DNA of 64,000 nt from the NCBI GenBank assembly GCA_039720395.1, contig CM077832.1:27515763-27579762 (forward strand), in the 5' to 3' direction. This document shows positions 1 to 11,343 of the stretch, in pieces (positions within the stretch are counted from its first letter, which is position 1; each line of letters opens with the position of its first letter). The notes under the pieces are model-generated. The model made no database searches, was not told the origin of the DNA, and was given only the letters and a program-made list of their open reading frames with translations. The DNA comes from Liquidambar formosana. Taxonomy: Eukaryota; Streptophyta; Magnoliopsida; Saxifragales; Altingiaceae. The position numbers and the translations under genes were made by a program.

Positions 1-176
1 AGGATTTCCAAGGCAGAAACCAATTAAGATGTTTCAAATTTAAATTATAAAGCCTGCACCTCCACATTCTGTGTTAGATCCATGGAAATTAAAGAAAAGT
101 GTTACGTGTTCCCGGAGCTAAGAAGAAAAAGAAATGGGTGGGGGAAAAATATCCTATTAAAGAGAGGAAGCTAAAC
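1..176. other. Flank of LINE insertion, no gene seen
   Basis: AT-rich sequence left of the LINE. No coding signal, repeat end or RNA gene was recognised. If the downstream Hsf gene is intact, this is part of its first intron. Confidence 0.4.
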
Positions 177-254
177 GATTTTGTATTTCAGGAAGCTAAA
201 GAGAGGAAGCTAAAGAAAGGAAGCGGGATGTAGGGGGATTTTAATAGGAGATGA

Positions 255-389
255 AGGAACACAGTTGATAGAGCTCGAAGGGAACTAAAGAGATCGAGTT
301 GGTCTATGAAATATCCTGAGGAGGGAAGTGTGGAGGGTGTTAAGATGGTTAGGAAGAGGGGTCTATCACATTCAGGAAATAGTATTTGA
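255..389 (+). pseudogene. C-terminal remnant of LINE ORF1
   Basis: An open stretch of about 44 codons after an in-frame TGA at 252-254 reads as a basic tail (RARRELKRSSW, then MVRKRGLSHSGNSI) and stops at TGA 387-389. This stop shares its last base with the ATG of ORF2 (TGATG). Plant L1 ORF1 proteins are nucleic-acid-binding gag-like proteins; only the extreme C terminus remains because the copy is 5'-truncated. The assignment rests on position and the basic composition, so it is an inference. Confidence 0.5.
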
Positions 390-3300
390 TGCATATTATT
401 TCTTGGAATGTTCGTGGGATAAATCAGAAAGACAAAAGGCTAGGGATTAAGGCATCCTTGAGAAAGTTTAAAGGAGATATTGTCATTTTACAGGAAACGA
501 AGATGGATATTATGGATAGAGAAGTGATCAGGGATATTTGGGAAAGTAGATTTGTGTCCTCAGAAATTTTGAATGCTAGAGGTTTAGCGGGAGGTACAAT
601 TATGCTTTGGGACTCTAGGAGATTTGAGAAGTTGGATGTTAGGATTGGGAATTTTTCAGTTTCTTGTTTGTTGAAGGATATAGTTCTGGGAAGTGAGTGG
701 GCTGTGTGTGGGGTGTATGGTCCTCATGGTATTGGCGATAGGAGGGGTTTTTGGGAGGAGTTAGAAGGGGTGAGAAGGGTTTGGGATTTTCCTTGGTGTG
801 TTGCTGGAGACTTTAATGTGGTTTGATTCCCTGAGGAGAGAAAGGGTTGTGAGTTTTTCTCTACTGAGATGTTTGATTTTTCTGATTTTATTCAGAGAAA
901 TGGTTTAGTTGATCCCCCTTTGGTTGGTGGTAAGTTTACTTGGTCTAACAATCAAGAGGATGCTGCAATGTCTCGGCTTGATAGATTTCTACTTTCGGAT
1001 GATTGGGAGGCGCAGTTTCCCAGGCTAGCGCAGTGTATTTTACCAAAGCCATGTTCTGATCATGTGCCTATTTTATTGGATATTGATGGGATTAAAAGGG
1101 TCCTGCTCCTTTCAGATTTGAGAATATGTGGCTACAATATGAAGGGTTTGTTGAGTTGGTTAATGGATGGTGGAAGTCTTTTGAAGTTGAGGGGTCTCCT
1201 AGTTTTTTTTTTGCTAAGAAGTTGAAGATGCTTAAAGAGAAATTGAGAACTTGGAATAAAGAGGTGTTCGGTAGAGTGGAGGTTGAGAAAGCTAAAGCTA
1301 TGGAGATTATTAGAACTGTTGATGAGTTGGAGGGTTTGGGGAATCTTTCTGTTGATGATAAGAATAAGAGGGATGAAGCTAAATTTAAGTTTCTTGATTT
1401 AGCTAAGATGGAGGAAATTAGTTGGCGTCAAAAATCGAGGGAGTTGTGGCTTAAAGTGGGAGACAGGAACACTAAATAGTTTCATCGCATGGCTAATGCT
1501 CATTATCGTAGGAATTTTATTGGTAAATTAAGGGTTAATGATGTGGTGTTGGAGGATCAGGGGGATATTGTTGATGCTGTTGTTGGTTTTTATTAGTCGC
1601 TATTTCTAGATGATATCCCAAGGAGACCACTGCTGGATGGGATGGAGTTTGATGTTATTAGTAGAGATGAGGCTGAGTGTTTGGAAAGGCCTTGGGGGGA
1701 AGAGGAAGTGTGGGAGGCAGTTAGGAGTTTGAATGGTGATAAAGCTCTGGGCCTGACAGGTTCACTTTGGCTTTCTTCCAGAAATGTTGGTCAGTGATTA
1801 AGGAAGATTTGTTAGAGTTACTGAAGGACTTCCATGACAATGGTGCTCTTGAGAATAGTTTAAATGCCACTTTTGTTGCTCTTGTTCCAAAGAAAGGGAA
1901 TGCCTGTGACATTGGTTATTATTGTCCCATTAGTTTAGTAGGCATTGTCTACAAGATTATTTCTAAAATTTTGGCAGATAGGTTGAAGAAGGTTGTAGGG
2001 AAAGTTGTTTCACAATCTCAGAATGCCTTTGTGGGAGGCCGTCAGATTCTTGATGCTGCGTTGATTGCTAATGAATGTGTTGATTCGCGTTTGAGGAATG
2101 GCTCTCCCGGTGCTATTTGTAAACTGGATATTGAAAAGGCGTATGACCATGTCAATTGGAATTTTTTGATTTACCTTCTTAAGAGGATGGGTTTTGGGGA
2201 AAAGTGGAGAAAGTGGATATTTTGGTGTATTTCTTCAGTATCTTTTTCGATGCTGATTAATGGCAGTGCTCATGGTTTCTTTAGGAGTTCCAGGGGTTAC
2301 GCCACCCTCTGTCCCCTTTTCTTTTCATTGTGGTTATGGAAGCTTTCAGTAGGATGCTAAGTCGAGCATTGGAGGGTCACTTCTTGAAGGGCTTTGTGAT
2401 TGATCTTATGAATCAGGGTGGTGGTTCTATTTCTCATTTGTTGTATGCTGATGATACTATTGTTTTTTGTGATGCTACTCAGTCCCAGCTTTGGTATTTA
2501 AGGAGTGTGTTGCTTTGTGTTGAAGTTGTTTCAGGTTTAAAGGTAAACCTTAGGAAAAGTGAGTTGATTGGAGTTGGGAATGGAGTTGATTGGGAGGCTC
2601 TTGCTGTAAATTTGGATTGCAAAGTAGGGATTTACCAAATTCCTATCTTGGTTTACCTCTGGGGGCTACTCACAACAGTTCTGGGATTTGGGCTCCAGTT
2701 ATTGAGAGATTTGAAAAGAGACTAAGTGGTTGGAAGAAAGGTTACTTGTCGAAAGGGGCCAAAATTACATCGATCAAAAACACCTTTTCTAGCATGCCGA
2801 CGTATTTTATGTCTTTATTCAAGATCCTTGTTTCGGTGGCCAATAGATTGGAGAAGCTTCAAAGAGATTTTTTATGGGAAGGGATGAGGGGGGAGAATAA
2901 ATTCCATTTGGTTGATTGGAATTCGATTTACTCTCCTAAAGTGGTTTGTGGGTTGGGTTTTAGGAGTTTGAAGCTTATGAACAAAGCTTTGCTAGGTAAG
3001 TGGTTGTGGAGATTTGCTATCGATAAAGAAGCCCTATGGAGGAAGGTTGTGGGGTGGAAGTTTGGGGTAAATGATGGAAATTGGAAATCTAAGGAAGTTA
3101 GGGGTTCTTATGGGGTGGGTGTGTGGAAATATGTTAAGCAAAGGATGGGAGGATTTCGAGAAAAGAGTTCATTTTAAGATTGGTGAGGGCTATTCGGTTA
3201 GGTTTTGGGAGGATGTGGTGTGGGGATTTCCCTCTTAAAGAGGAATTCCCTTCTGTTTTCGTTCTATCCTTAAATAAGGATGCTTGGGTGGCTGATTTCT

Positions 3301-3996
3301 TGGTTTGGGCTAATGACTCGCATTCTTGGGATGTTATTCTTGGGAGAAATGTTCAAGATTGAGAATTAGATGATATTTTCTCTTTCTTTGAGAAGATTTA
3401 TGATTCTCAAGTAAGTAGAGGGGAGGAGGATTGTATTCAGTGGAGGGGTGGCAGTAAGGGGATGTTCTCAGTGAAATCTTTTTATCATTCATTGGTGGCG
3501 AGAGAGGGAGCTAGGTTCCCTGCTTCTAAAATTTGGGTGGCATATGTTCCTTCCAAAGTCTGTTTTTTTCACCTGGTTAGCATGTTGGGGGAAATATCTC
3601 ACATTGGATAATCTTCAGAGGAGAGGTTATCATTTAGCTAACAGGTGTGTGTTATGCAAATTGAAGAGGGAGACAGTGGAACATTTGCTGATTCACTGCG
3701 ATGTCACCTAGCAGTTATGGATGTATTGTTTGCAACTTTTCGGAATGCAGTGGGTTATGCCAAAGGATATTATTGCTGTTGTGTATTCGTGGAGTAGCAG
3801 GAGCAATAAGAAAGAGGCGTTAAGGGTGTGGAAAATTTTTCCACATACTATCTTCTGGGTTGTTTGGTTAGAGCGTAACAATAGAACATTTAATTATAGT
3901 GAAAAAACAGTGTTAGATTTAGAGAATCTCTCATTGCTGACCTTCCTTTTGCTTGGGGCGATACGTCCAATTTTTGTTCGCGTTTGCCTCATTTAG
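389..3996 (+). pseudogene. LINE ORF2 (endonuclease-reverse transcriptase) pseudogene
   Basis: Starts MHIISWNVRGI, the typical opening of the exonuclease-endonuclease-phosphatase domain, followed by ILQETK and CVAGDFNVV with catalytic-type residues. Reverse transcriptase follows: FVGGRQILDA and KLDIEKAYDHVNW near 2030-2160, and the catalytic LYADDTIVF near 2440-2466. A C-terminal Cys-Cys-His-Cys finger (CVLCKLKRETVEHLLIHC) sits near 3650-3700. Breaks include TGA at 824-826, TAG at 1477-1479, TAG at about 1594 and frameshifts near 1095, 1755, 2300, 2640 and 3175. No translation product can cover the domains, so the copy is dead. Confidence 0.9.
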
Positions 3997-4365
3997 CTTT
4001 TTTGGATAGCCTTGCCCTTTAGCTTATCTGTATACCACTAGTGTACAGGGGTAGGTTTTTGTTTTTTGTATTTGCGCTTTGCGCTTTGTTTATAATATAT
4101 TTTACTTCATCAAAAAAAAAAAAAAAAAGATTTTGTATTTCACTGTACCTACTAAAGAGGCTAGAGTGCTAGACGATTTAGTTTCTAAAAGAATATGCCT
4201 TTCATTCCAACTCCATTTCAGCCATGGCTCGAAAGCTCCTGTGAGTTTTACATACCTTTATTCATATGATGCTTTCTTTTCTCACCTTCTATGAGAAACT
4301 CCAATGCTGAAAGCTACTTTGAGGAGCCAAAACTATATTTTAGCATTTTTTATCAGTATTTTTTT

Positions 4366-5060
4366 TTAAAATTTTTTTTATATCTGTATAAGACAATTAC
4401 AAAGAAAACAAATTAAGAGACAAGCATCAACCAAGCAAGCTTCAATGACTGGGACCGGCAGGGAATCAGGTCCAAGAAAACTGAAGAAACCCATCTTGAG
4501 CACCCAGCGGGCCATCTCGTGGGCTGCTCTAAACATAGACTCTGAGATCATTCCAAGGCCTCTTCTAACATACTCAATAATGACCACTCTGAAAGTAGGC
4601 TCAGAGATCATTCCAAGGCCTCTTCTAACGTAGGCCGATGGGATTGATTGAAATTGAGACCAAATGGAATTTACTACCTTGAGAGAACATCCCCTTCAAA
4701 ACTGACCTCCCAACCATGATCCAAATTCGCCTTCAAAGCAAGTCGTACAGGAAGGCAGACAGCACTTCAACCCATGTCTGGTCAGTTATGATGAAGATAT
4801 CTGACCATGCCCCAATCACACTACCATCATCCCTCCTAGCCACGCATGCTGCAAAGCTCCAATCACACTACCGTCATCCCTTCTAGCCAAGCATGTTGCA
4901 CAGCTAGACTTTGGCCCTATCAATGCATCAAAATTCACCTAATTGAAACCTAAGATATGCTTTCCCAAGCCTGCACCTCTGCATGCTGTATTTTAGCTCG
5001 CAACAGTGAAAACAGCTATAACTTGCTAGACCAGCTCCAATGGTGCAAAATTCATTTTTT
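4366..5060 (-). pseudogene. Decayed RNase H-like (RVT_3 type) fragment
   Basis: On the minus strand, shifting frames give VNFDALIGPKS, CLARRDDGSVIGA and later an Ala-His motif (FRAAHEMARWVL). Together these resemble the RNase H domain common at the C terminus of plant non-LTR polyproteins and in stand-alone plant RVT_3 proteins. The 3' side ends in A-rich sequence (minus strand, about 4360-4385), suggesting a LINE tail. Two internal tandem duplications are present: about 30 bp around 4537-4570 and 4600-4630, and about 37 bp around 4812-4850 and 4859-4895. No open frame spans it. Confidence 0.5.
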
Positions 5061-5199
5061 TTTAGCTCAACCACAGTTCCCTCTTTCCAACTATCATTCT
5101 TTTTTACACCAACTACCATCCCTTCACCTATCAACTACCATCCATCCAAATTCATTTATAAAAATAAATAAAAAAAATAAAAAAAACAACTACAAAAAC

Positions 5200-5780
5200 C
5201 AAAATGGTTGAATTTTCAACTACACTTTTCAAAATTTGTGACAATTTTCCATATTTGAAATTCAATTTCTTGCACCCGAGTCCAAACCCATTCCAATTGG
5301 AGGTGTCTATCCTTGAATGGATTCAACCAATTTAATAACCAGGCTTCCTCCGCTAGCTCATATCCTAGCACCTAGGAAACAGCAATAAAATAATAGCAAT
5401 GCAAGTATATCCACTGAAATCCATTTTAAACTTTTTTTTTTTCTATTCTTGATAAGGCAAAAAAAGAAAAAAAAAAGAAAAAAAAAGAAGAAGAAAGAAT
5501 CAATGTTATAACAAGAAGAGAAGTACAAGGACACAGAATAGAGCCCATCCAAGTGTAATTAAATACATAAGAAAAATAAAAAAGATCGCTACGAACAAAA
5601 AAACAAAAAACAAAAGCCCCCCCATAAAACTAAACTCTTTCAAAGGGAATAGAAGTGCCCTCTAAAATAATAGAGCATGGTCACTCCTCTCTCAGGCAAA
5701 ATCCCACCTCCTCAATAAAGGATCTCGACACCCAACCCACTCAATCTCAACACTCATGACACTGAGCACTAGATTAATGC
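5200..5780. other. Low-complexity spacer, no gene seen
   Basis: A-rich and purine-rich sequence including homopurine runs near 5455-5500. The minus strand of 5430-5470 ends in a T/A-rich tail that could be a LINE 3' end, but no motif supports it. Confidence 0.35.
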
Positions 5781-5786
5781 TGTATG

Positions 5787-6261
5787 TTGTTGTTATGGTG
5801 GGCTAAGGCTTATGATTTTAGGGTTACAAGGGTGGTAAAAGGGTACTAGGCTTTGTAGATGAATTAAGGTTAGAATAGGTCAAGGTTTAAAGGTAATAAG
5901 TGGCTGGAATTTCTAGATGTTATGATATGTATTTTGGTATTAGTTATAGGTGCAAGGGTATTTTAGTCTTTACATTGTATTTGGTTTTCTATTAATACAG
6001 GGTTTGCAGGTTAGGGATTTTAACCTAGCCAAAATACCATTCAATTAACATGGTATCAGAGCATATCATTCTTGGGCCTATTGAGCCTGTCTTTATTGTC
6101 CATGTGACAGGCCATTTGAATCTTGTTAGGTTTGCACGTGAGGGGGAGTGTTGAAAATATACCACATCCCACATCGATTAAATATCGAGTTAAACATGTT
6201 TTCATATACCTGTTTGGGCTCTCCACTTATAAGCTTAGGCTTTTAAGTTGGAAACTTAACA
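5787..6261 (+). mobile_element. Short LTR-retrotransposon (TRIM-like) remnant
   Basis: TGGTATCAGAGC at 6051-6062 is the classic plant primer-binding site complementary to initiator methionine tRNA. It directly follows ...TTAACA, a possible LTR end. Only about 80 bp later comes a polypurine tract (AGGGGGAG, 6141-6148) and TGTTGAAAATATACC, an LTR start at 6149; this LTR ends ...ACTTAACA at about 6261. The order LTR-PBS-short interior-PPT-LTR is that of a TRIM. The left LTR (about 5787-6050) does not visibly match the right one, so the element may be chimeric or rearranged. Confidence 0.6.
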
Positions 6262-6559
6262 ATTACTTTGGGAGAAGGAAGGGAAGGTCAGAGTGAGAAA
6301 AGAAAAGGAAGGGAAAATTGATTCCTATGGAATGTTTGGTTGTCAAAAGAGGGCAAGATGGTGATGATGATGATGACCATGCTGGTGGTAGGATGGTGGA
6401 GATTAGATTTTTCTGATTACTTGTAAATTGTGATATGTTATAAATGAAAAACTCGTATAGTTCTCAGCAAAAAAGAAGAAAAAAGAAAAAAGAGAAAAAA
6501 TTGAAGAAGAAAAACTTGTATTTGAATTGTGTTTTATATCTGCAGGTGCATTAGAAATA

Positions 6560-6831
6560 CTCCCTCTGTCCGTTAAATATTGTTCTCTTTTAAAAAGCAC
6601 ATTTTTTAAGGAAATCTAATAAATGCATTCACACTTCCCTTACCATAGTTTTTTGTTTCAATTCTGCCCTTTACTGTGCATAATGTTTAGAAGGTAAAAA
6701 AGTTTTCAAAAATATGAATAAAAGGTATTTTAGGAAATTGGACAAATTTTTACATTGACTTTTCAAAGTGGACAAAAATTATGGGACAGCCCAAAAAAGA
6801 AATATGGACTATTGTTGCGGGACTGAGGGAG
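6560..6831. mobile_element. Stowaway-type MITE (Tc1/mariner)
   Basis: A 272-bp element with inverted termini beginning CTCCCTCTGTCC on the left and, read inward from the right, CTCCCTCAGTCCC. It is bordered by TA dinucleotides (6558-6559 and 6832-6833), the Tc1/mariner target duplication. There is no coding capacity. It lies upstream of the Hsf exon, probably in its intron. Confidence 0.88.
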
Positions 6832-7008
6832 TAGATGCTTGTAATCTGGTTGTTATACATTGTTTTCAGAAACTGGGATTAATGAAATTTTGATCAATTA
6901 CATATTTGGAGGTTTTCTGCTTTATTCTTATATGACCTTGCAAAGTTCTTTTATCATTTTTTAAAATTATTTTTTATAAACAATTTTCTTTTAACCTCAA
7001 TTATGCAG

Positions 7009-8265
7009 GGTTTTAGGAAGGTTGATCCAGACCGCTATGAATTTGCAAATGAGGGGTTTCTCAGGGGTCAAAAACACCTTTTAAAAAGTATTAGTAGGCG
7101 AAAGCCTACCCAGGTACATAGTCACCAGCAACAACCTCAAGTGCAGAGCTCAGCAGTGGGAGCTTGTGTTGAGGTAGGGAAGTTTGGGCTCGAGGAAGAG
7201 GTTGAAAGACTTAAAAGGGACAAGAATGTTCTTATGCAGGAACTTGTTAGGTTGAGGCAGGAACAGCAAGTAACGGATCACCAGTTGCAAAATGTGGGGC
7301 AGCGAGTTCAGGTAATGGAGCAGCGTCAGCAACAAATGATGTCATTCCTTGCAAAGGCCATGCAGAGTCCTGGATTTTTAGCCCAGCTGGTACAGCAGCA
7401 GAATGAAAGCAATAGACGCATTGGTGGGGCCAATAAGAAAAGAAGACTCCCCAAGCAGGAAGAAGAAAATTCGGGAAGCGAGCATAGTGCCGCTGTTCTT
7501 AATGGACGGATAGTCAAGTATCAGCCTTTAATAAATGAGGCGGCAAAAGCAATGCTGCGGCAGATCTTGAAGATAAATGCATCTCCTCGGTTAGACCCAT
7601 CAATCAACAACCCAGATGCTTTCCTGATTGATGATGTTCCATCTCCTTCCAATGCATTAGACAGTGGAAGCTCCTCTAGTCGGATTTCAGGAGTGACCCT
7701 TTCAGAGGTCCAACCAACATCTGGGCAGTCTTTTCTTCTGGCTGAGTCAGGATTTCCTGTCAGTTGTGCATCAGCTGCGATTTCTGACATCCAATCTTCC
7801 CCTTGTGGGGTAACTAACACTTCAAATGTAGGTCAATTCCCAGAAATAAATATGCTCAAATCTGGGGTAGACACAGTTTTGCCTGACTTCACTCATGAAA
7901 TCCCTGATGTAAATATCTCGGGGACTGAGATTGGGAATGGAGCATATATGGATCCTATGTCAGCAGTATTAGATGGGACAATGGCTATAGAAAATGACGA
8001 GTTTTCTCCTGATCCGGACCTTGATATCTTGCTGGAGGGGGTTCCTAAGCTTCCAGGCATTAATGATGTTTTCTGGGAACAGTTTCTTACAGCGAGCCCA
8101 CTTACTGGGGACACAGATGAGATTACTTCGAGCATGCTGGAAGGTGGTGTTTCTCAGGAAGAGGATTTAATGTCTGAGCAGGAGAATGGGTGGGACAAGA
8201 CCCGGCGTATGGATCAGCTTACAGAACAAATGGGGCTTCTCATATCAGAGACTGGAATGGGGTGA
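7009..8265 (+). CDS. Heat-shock transcription factor, class A1-like, exon 2 (partial gene)
   Basis: The exon starts after a consensus acceptor (ttatgcag) and encodes 418 residues. It opens with GFRKVDPDRYEFANEGF, the end of the Hsf DNA-binding domain, exactly where plant Hsf genes carry their conserved intron. Next come the HR-A/B coiled-coil trimerisation region (about residues 60-136), a basic nuclear signal NKKRRLPK (about 142-149), the acidic/aromatic activation motif DVFWEQFLTASP in the C-terminal third, and an export-like LTEQMGLLISE near the end. These fit HsfA1, the master regulator of the heat response that binds heat-shock elements as a trimer. Exon 1 (most of the DNA-binding domain) is absent from the 7 kb upstream. 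Either the intron exceeds 7 kb and holds the LINE and MITE, or the gene is 5'-truncated. The exon itself is undamaged. Confidence 0.93.
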   Translation, partial: GFRKVDPDRYEFANEGFLRGQKHLLKSISRRKPTQVHSHQQQPQVQSSAVGACVEVGKFGLEEEVERLKRDKNVLMQELVRLRQEQQVTDHQLQNVGQRVQVMEQRQQQMMSFLAKAMQSPGFLAQLVQQQNESNRRIGGANKKRRLPKQEEENSGSEHSAAVLNGRIVKYQPLINEAAKAMLRQILKINASPRLDPSINNPDAFLIDDVPSPSNALDSGSSSSRISGVTLSEVQPTSGQSFLLAESGFPVSCASAAISDIQSSPCGVTNTSNVGQFPEINMLKSGVDTVLPDFTHEIPDVNISGTEIGNGAYMDPMSAVLDGTMAIENDEFSPDPDLDILLEGVPKLPGINDVFWEQFLTASPLTGDTDEITSSMLEGGVSQEEDLMSEQENGWDKTRRMDQLTEQMGLLISETGMG

Positions 8266-8453
8266 TTTTTGTGAGTCTAGTTGTATGTCTCTTGCTTTTC
8301 ATCCAGAGGTAAATTCTTAAATCCACTATTTAGTATAATTAATATGGTGGTCCCCAGTCACCACCTTCCTCCCTTGTTTACTATATGACAAATCAGCTAA
8401 TAAATGGAGTATGCTCACCTACTTATTTTTGCGTAAAAATTTGATACTGCTTT

Positions 8454-8640
8454 TTTTTTTTTTGATACGACGAGTTTACGGGTAAACCCCAGGTCCATGC
8501 AAGATCCCGCAATCCACATGGACGGTTAATCTAAGGCCCATGAGAACCATAGATCCTTGTGTGAGTGGGCTCAAAGCATTTTGGAGAACCCTTTGCTCAC
8601 ATTTCACTCTCATGCTTGGTGTGGTTGTGATAAGGACTGA
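8454..8640 (-). mobile_element. Possible SINE or LINE-end insertion
   Basis: Read on the minus strand, about 185 bp containing GGTTCTCATGGGCCTTAGA and GGTTTACCCGTAAAC ends in a poly(A) run (T run on the plus strand, 8451-8462). The motif GGTTCTCATGGGCCTT recurs in the TSD-flanked insertion at 28238. No TSD was found here. Confidence 0.4.
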
Positions 8641-10418
8641 ATTTTTTTTTTTCTTTTAATTAATTAATTGTTTTTTTTGGAGACTTCTTTGAAGCAGAGA
8701 TAGTTTTTAATGTGGCACTTTTAAAATGATTATGTTAATTTCTTTTAAAAGGTTTTGTTGTATATAACTTCATAACCCGTAAACTATACTTGAACCACAC
8801 ACGTGTCATGTAAAATTTTTGGGTTTTGTGTAGAATTGCTGAATTGTTTCAAGCAAATAACAAATCAGAGCACATGCTTTTTTCCTCAATAAATTCAGGA
8901 AACACACACACACACACACACATATATCCATATAAATATGCTTACTTTGTCCTCTAATTCCAAATAGTTTGTCTCATTGAATTCTTGAATTTCGATGCAC
9001 AGTAGATTAATTAAAATAGCGTAGCACTGCTTGAGTTTCCCATTTTGCCTGTTCGTATCTTTCTTGTACAGGTTGATGTTTTATGTGGTTGCGCAGACAG
9101 CTTTTTGTTCAGAGGGGAATTACCAGTTAAAGTTGAAGCTTGAGAAATTTTCTTCCATTAATAGAAGCTTAAGATTTTTTCTTCTTTCCCTTTATATGTA
9201 TTTTATAGATCCTGTTTGTGCATAGTCAACTGGCGACCTCTTTTACCCTTTACAAAGCATATATTTGTGAAGCAAAAGTTAACAATAGCAGCTGGAGTTG
9301 GAGCAGAAATTTTCTGCTTGGGGCGAATCTAATTTGGTAATGAAATCAAGCTTATTTTGCTTAAAAGATCCATTTCTAATTTACTGTGAGTGGTCTTGTT
9401 AAAAATGTATGATGTTGGTGGAGAGTACAGTAGGGAAGAGATTTTCCATCAAACATGACCTTTCCCTGTTGATGATAGAACTTAACATGCCACTGACTCC
9501 AGTATTTCTGCATATTTCTGTATTAGAATTTTTATTGCTGATGGAACAACTTTATTTGTGGCTTCACACTTTAAGAAAAACTTAAATGTAAAGGTGATAC
9601 GGCTGATGTGGTGTCACAAGTCAATGAGAGTGGAACAAAATGGGATTGACAGGATACTTTTTGACCTTATAATCTCATTTTACTTTGCTCTCATTGGCCC
9701 GTGGCCATGGCAGTGTCACAGTTACATGGAAGAGTCACTCTCACGCTTCATAGACATGAGTATGGATCTGGCAGCAGCCAACACAAGAATGCTTGGGTCA
9801 AGAAAATTGTCTAGGACTCTCTGAACCAAGAGAAAAACGGTACATTTGGTTGATGCCTTGATGGAGGGCGTGCATCAAAGAATTCTAGCGTTTAGAGTTT
9901 ATGCCTAGGGCCTAAAATGCCTCGCTATTAGGAGTAGTCTTTGTTGTAAGTGGTAGGTAAGGTGCTGTTTGTGTTATAAAGCTTTTGCTTTCTAAAAGCA
10001 AACTAATTGGAATTTTTTATTTTTAAAATTACAATGTAAGTGTGTTACTATTATTATTTGACTAATAGCTCTTATTGTTGTTTCCATTATTAGTATTATT
10101 TTCATGTTGCATTTTTAAAACAGGTAACAGTTGGTATGGCTGAAACACGTTTAAAACAGGTGATAGTTGGTATAGCTGAAAAACGTTTCTCGCTTCAAAA
10201 ATTGGAAACAGGGAGAAAATTACTTCTATTTCTAGTTTTTTAAAAGTTGCAAAATTGGTAGCACAACCAAATGCACTCTAAATTGTGTGCATTGAGATTC
10301 CTGCAAGGGATGGGGACAATTAGAAGACAAGCCATGAAAGGGTGGAGAAGAATGCTGAGAGGTGGCTTGTTCTAGCTTGCTCTTTTAAAAAACAAAAGAA
10401 AAAAGAAGAAAGAAGGTG

Positions 10419-10464
<46 letters not shown>

Positions 10465-11000
10465 GAGCTTCACATAATGTTTTTGTACTCTTTGTAGTAT
10501 CCAAAGGGGAGAGAAAAAAACAAAAACAGGTAAGAATTCCTTCTTGTTACGTAAGCTTTGTTTCACTTGCAAAGCATTGTTTGGGTTGCCTTGAAACCCT
10601 GTATTGGTAAACGTGGGTTTTCATATTTAAAAAAAAGAAAATTTTAAAATTAGGTTACATTGAGGCTATGTTTGTTTAATTGAATTAAAATGAAATGAAT
10701 GAGAATGAAATTTAATTCTATGTTTGAAATAAGTTGGGAATAGAAAGAGATTTAGAATGATTGTCTGATTACACTGTTTGATTTTATTTGTTTATACAAA
10801 TACATTGTTTAAAATGAATAAGAAAATGAATTTATTCAATTCATTCCATTTCAACTAAAAATACATGGCGGCCTGAAGGGGTTTTAATTCCTAGTTCTAA
10901 GACTACCCACATTTGAACTCCACCTAGATGTCATTAAGCCGCAAAGACAAGTGATAAACTAGTTTTTGCTTTTGGATTACAGTTTATTTTTAACATTATA

Positions 11001-11144
11001 TTTGGATAAAGAATTTTTAGGTAGAATTTGCTTTTGAGATGGAATTTGTAAAATTTTTATAAGAACTCTGTTCATCTCATCCTTATTAAAATTTTACAAA
11101 TTCCATCTCAAAAGCAAATTCTACCTAAAAATTCCTTATCCAAA
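11001..11144. repeat. Near-perfect foldback (long hairpin)
   Basis: A left arm of about 63 bp (11001-11063) is inversely repeated at 11082-11144 with an 18-bp loop and only one or two mismatches. It could fold into a long RNA or DNA hairpin. The outer motif (TTTGGATAA inward) resembles small hAT-like foldback elements. It lies about 200 bp upstream of the BPA1-like promoter. Confidence 0.85.
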
Positions 11145-11343
11145 CATAGCCTAATTTACTTTTCTAATGATGTAAAATTATATCGAGTATCAGCACAGGA
11201 ATTTGTTTATTAATTATATTTTTTCACTCCTAGATGCAAAGCATTTTCTTTGGAAAACAGAAGAGGATATTTTGGGTGTTGCCAGAAGTAATATTGTTGC
11301 TTACGCGGTGCTTCAGTTGACAATAAGAAGTAATCTACGACCC

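Larger units (their letters stand above)
191..4128 (+). mobile_element. L1-type LINE (non-LTR retrotransposon), 5'-truncated, inactive
   Basis: The element lies between two perfect 14-bp direct repeats, GATTTTGTATTTCA at 177-190 and 4129-4142, and ends in a run of 17 A at 4112-4128, the hallmarks of target-primed reverse transcription. Inside are the tail of ORF1, then an ORF2 with endonuclease, reverse transcriptase and a zinc-finger region. The length (3.9 kb) and the near-absence of ORF1 show 5' truncation; full plant L1 elements are normally longer. Many frameshifts and stops make it non-autonomous. The perfect TSD shows the borders have not decayed, although the reading frame has. Seen: TSD, tail, motifs. 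Inferred: L1 clade. Confidence 0.93.
8266..11340. other. Hsf 3' region and spacer; no gene recognised
   Basis: After the Hsf stop the sequence is AT-rich, with a CA microsatellite at 8902-8921, an AATAAA near 8888 that could end the transcript, and no convincing coding frame. About 9955-10285 looks like a decayed hAT MITE (GGTGCTGTTTGTG at the left, matching loosely inverted CACAACCAAATGCAC at the right). It contains a roughly 35-bp tandem duplication at 10121-10190. A long A run lies at 10419-10462. Confidence 0.4.

Noticed and set aside
10372..10610. ORFs of poly-Lys or poly-Phe
   Set aside because: Created by the A homopolymer at 10419-10462.
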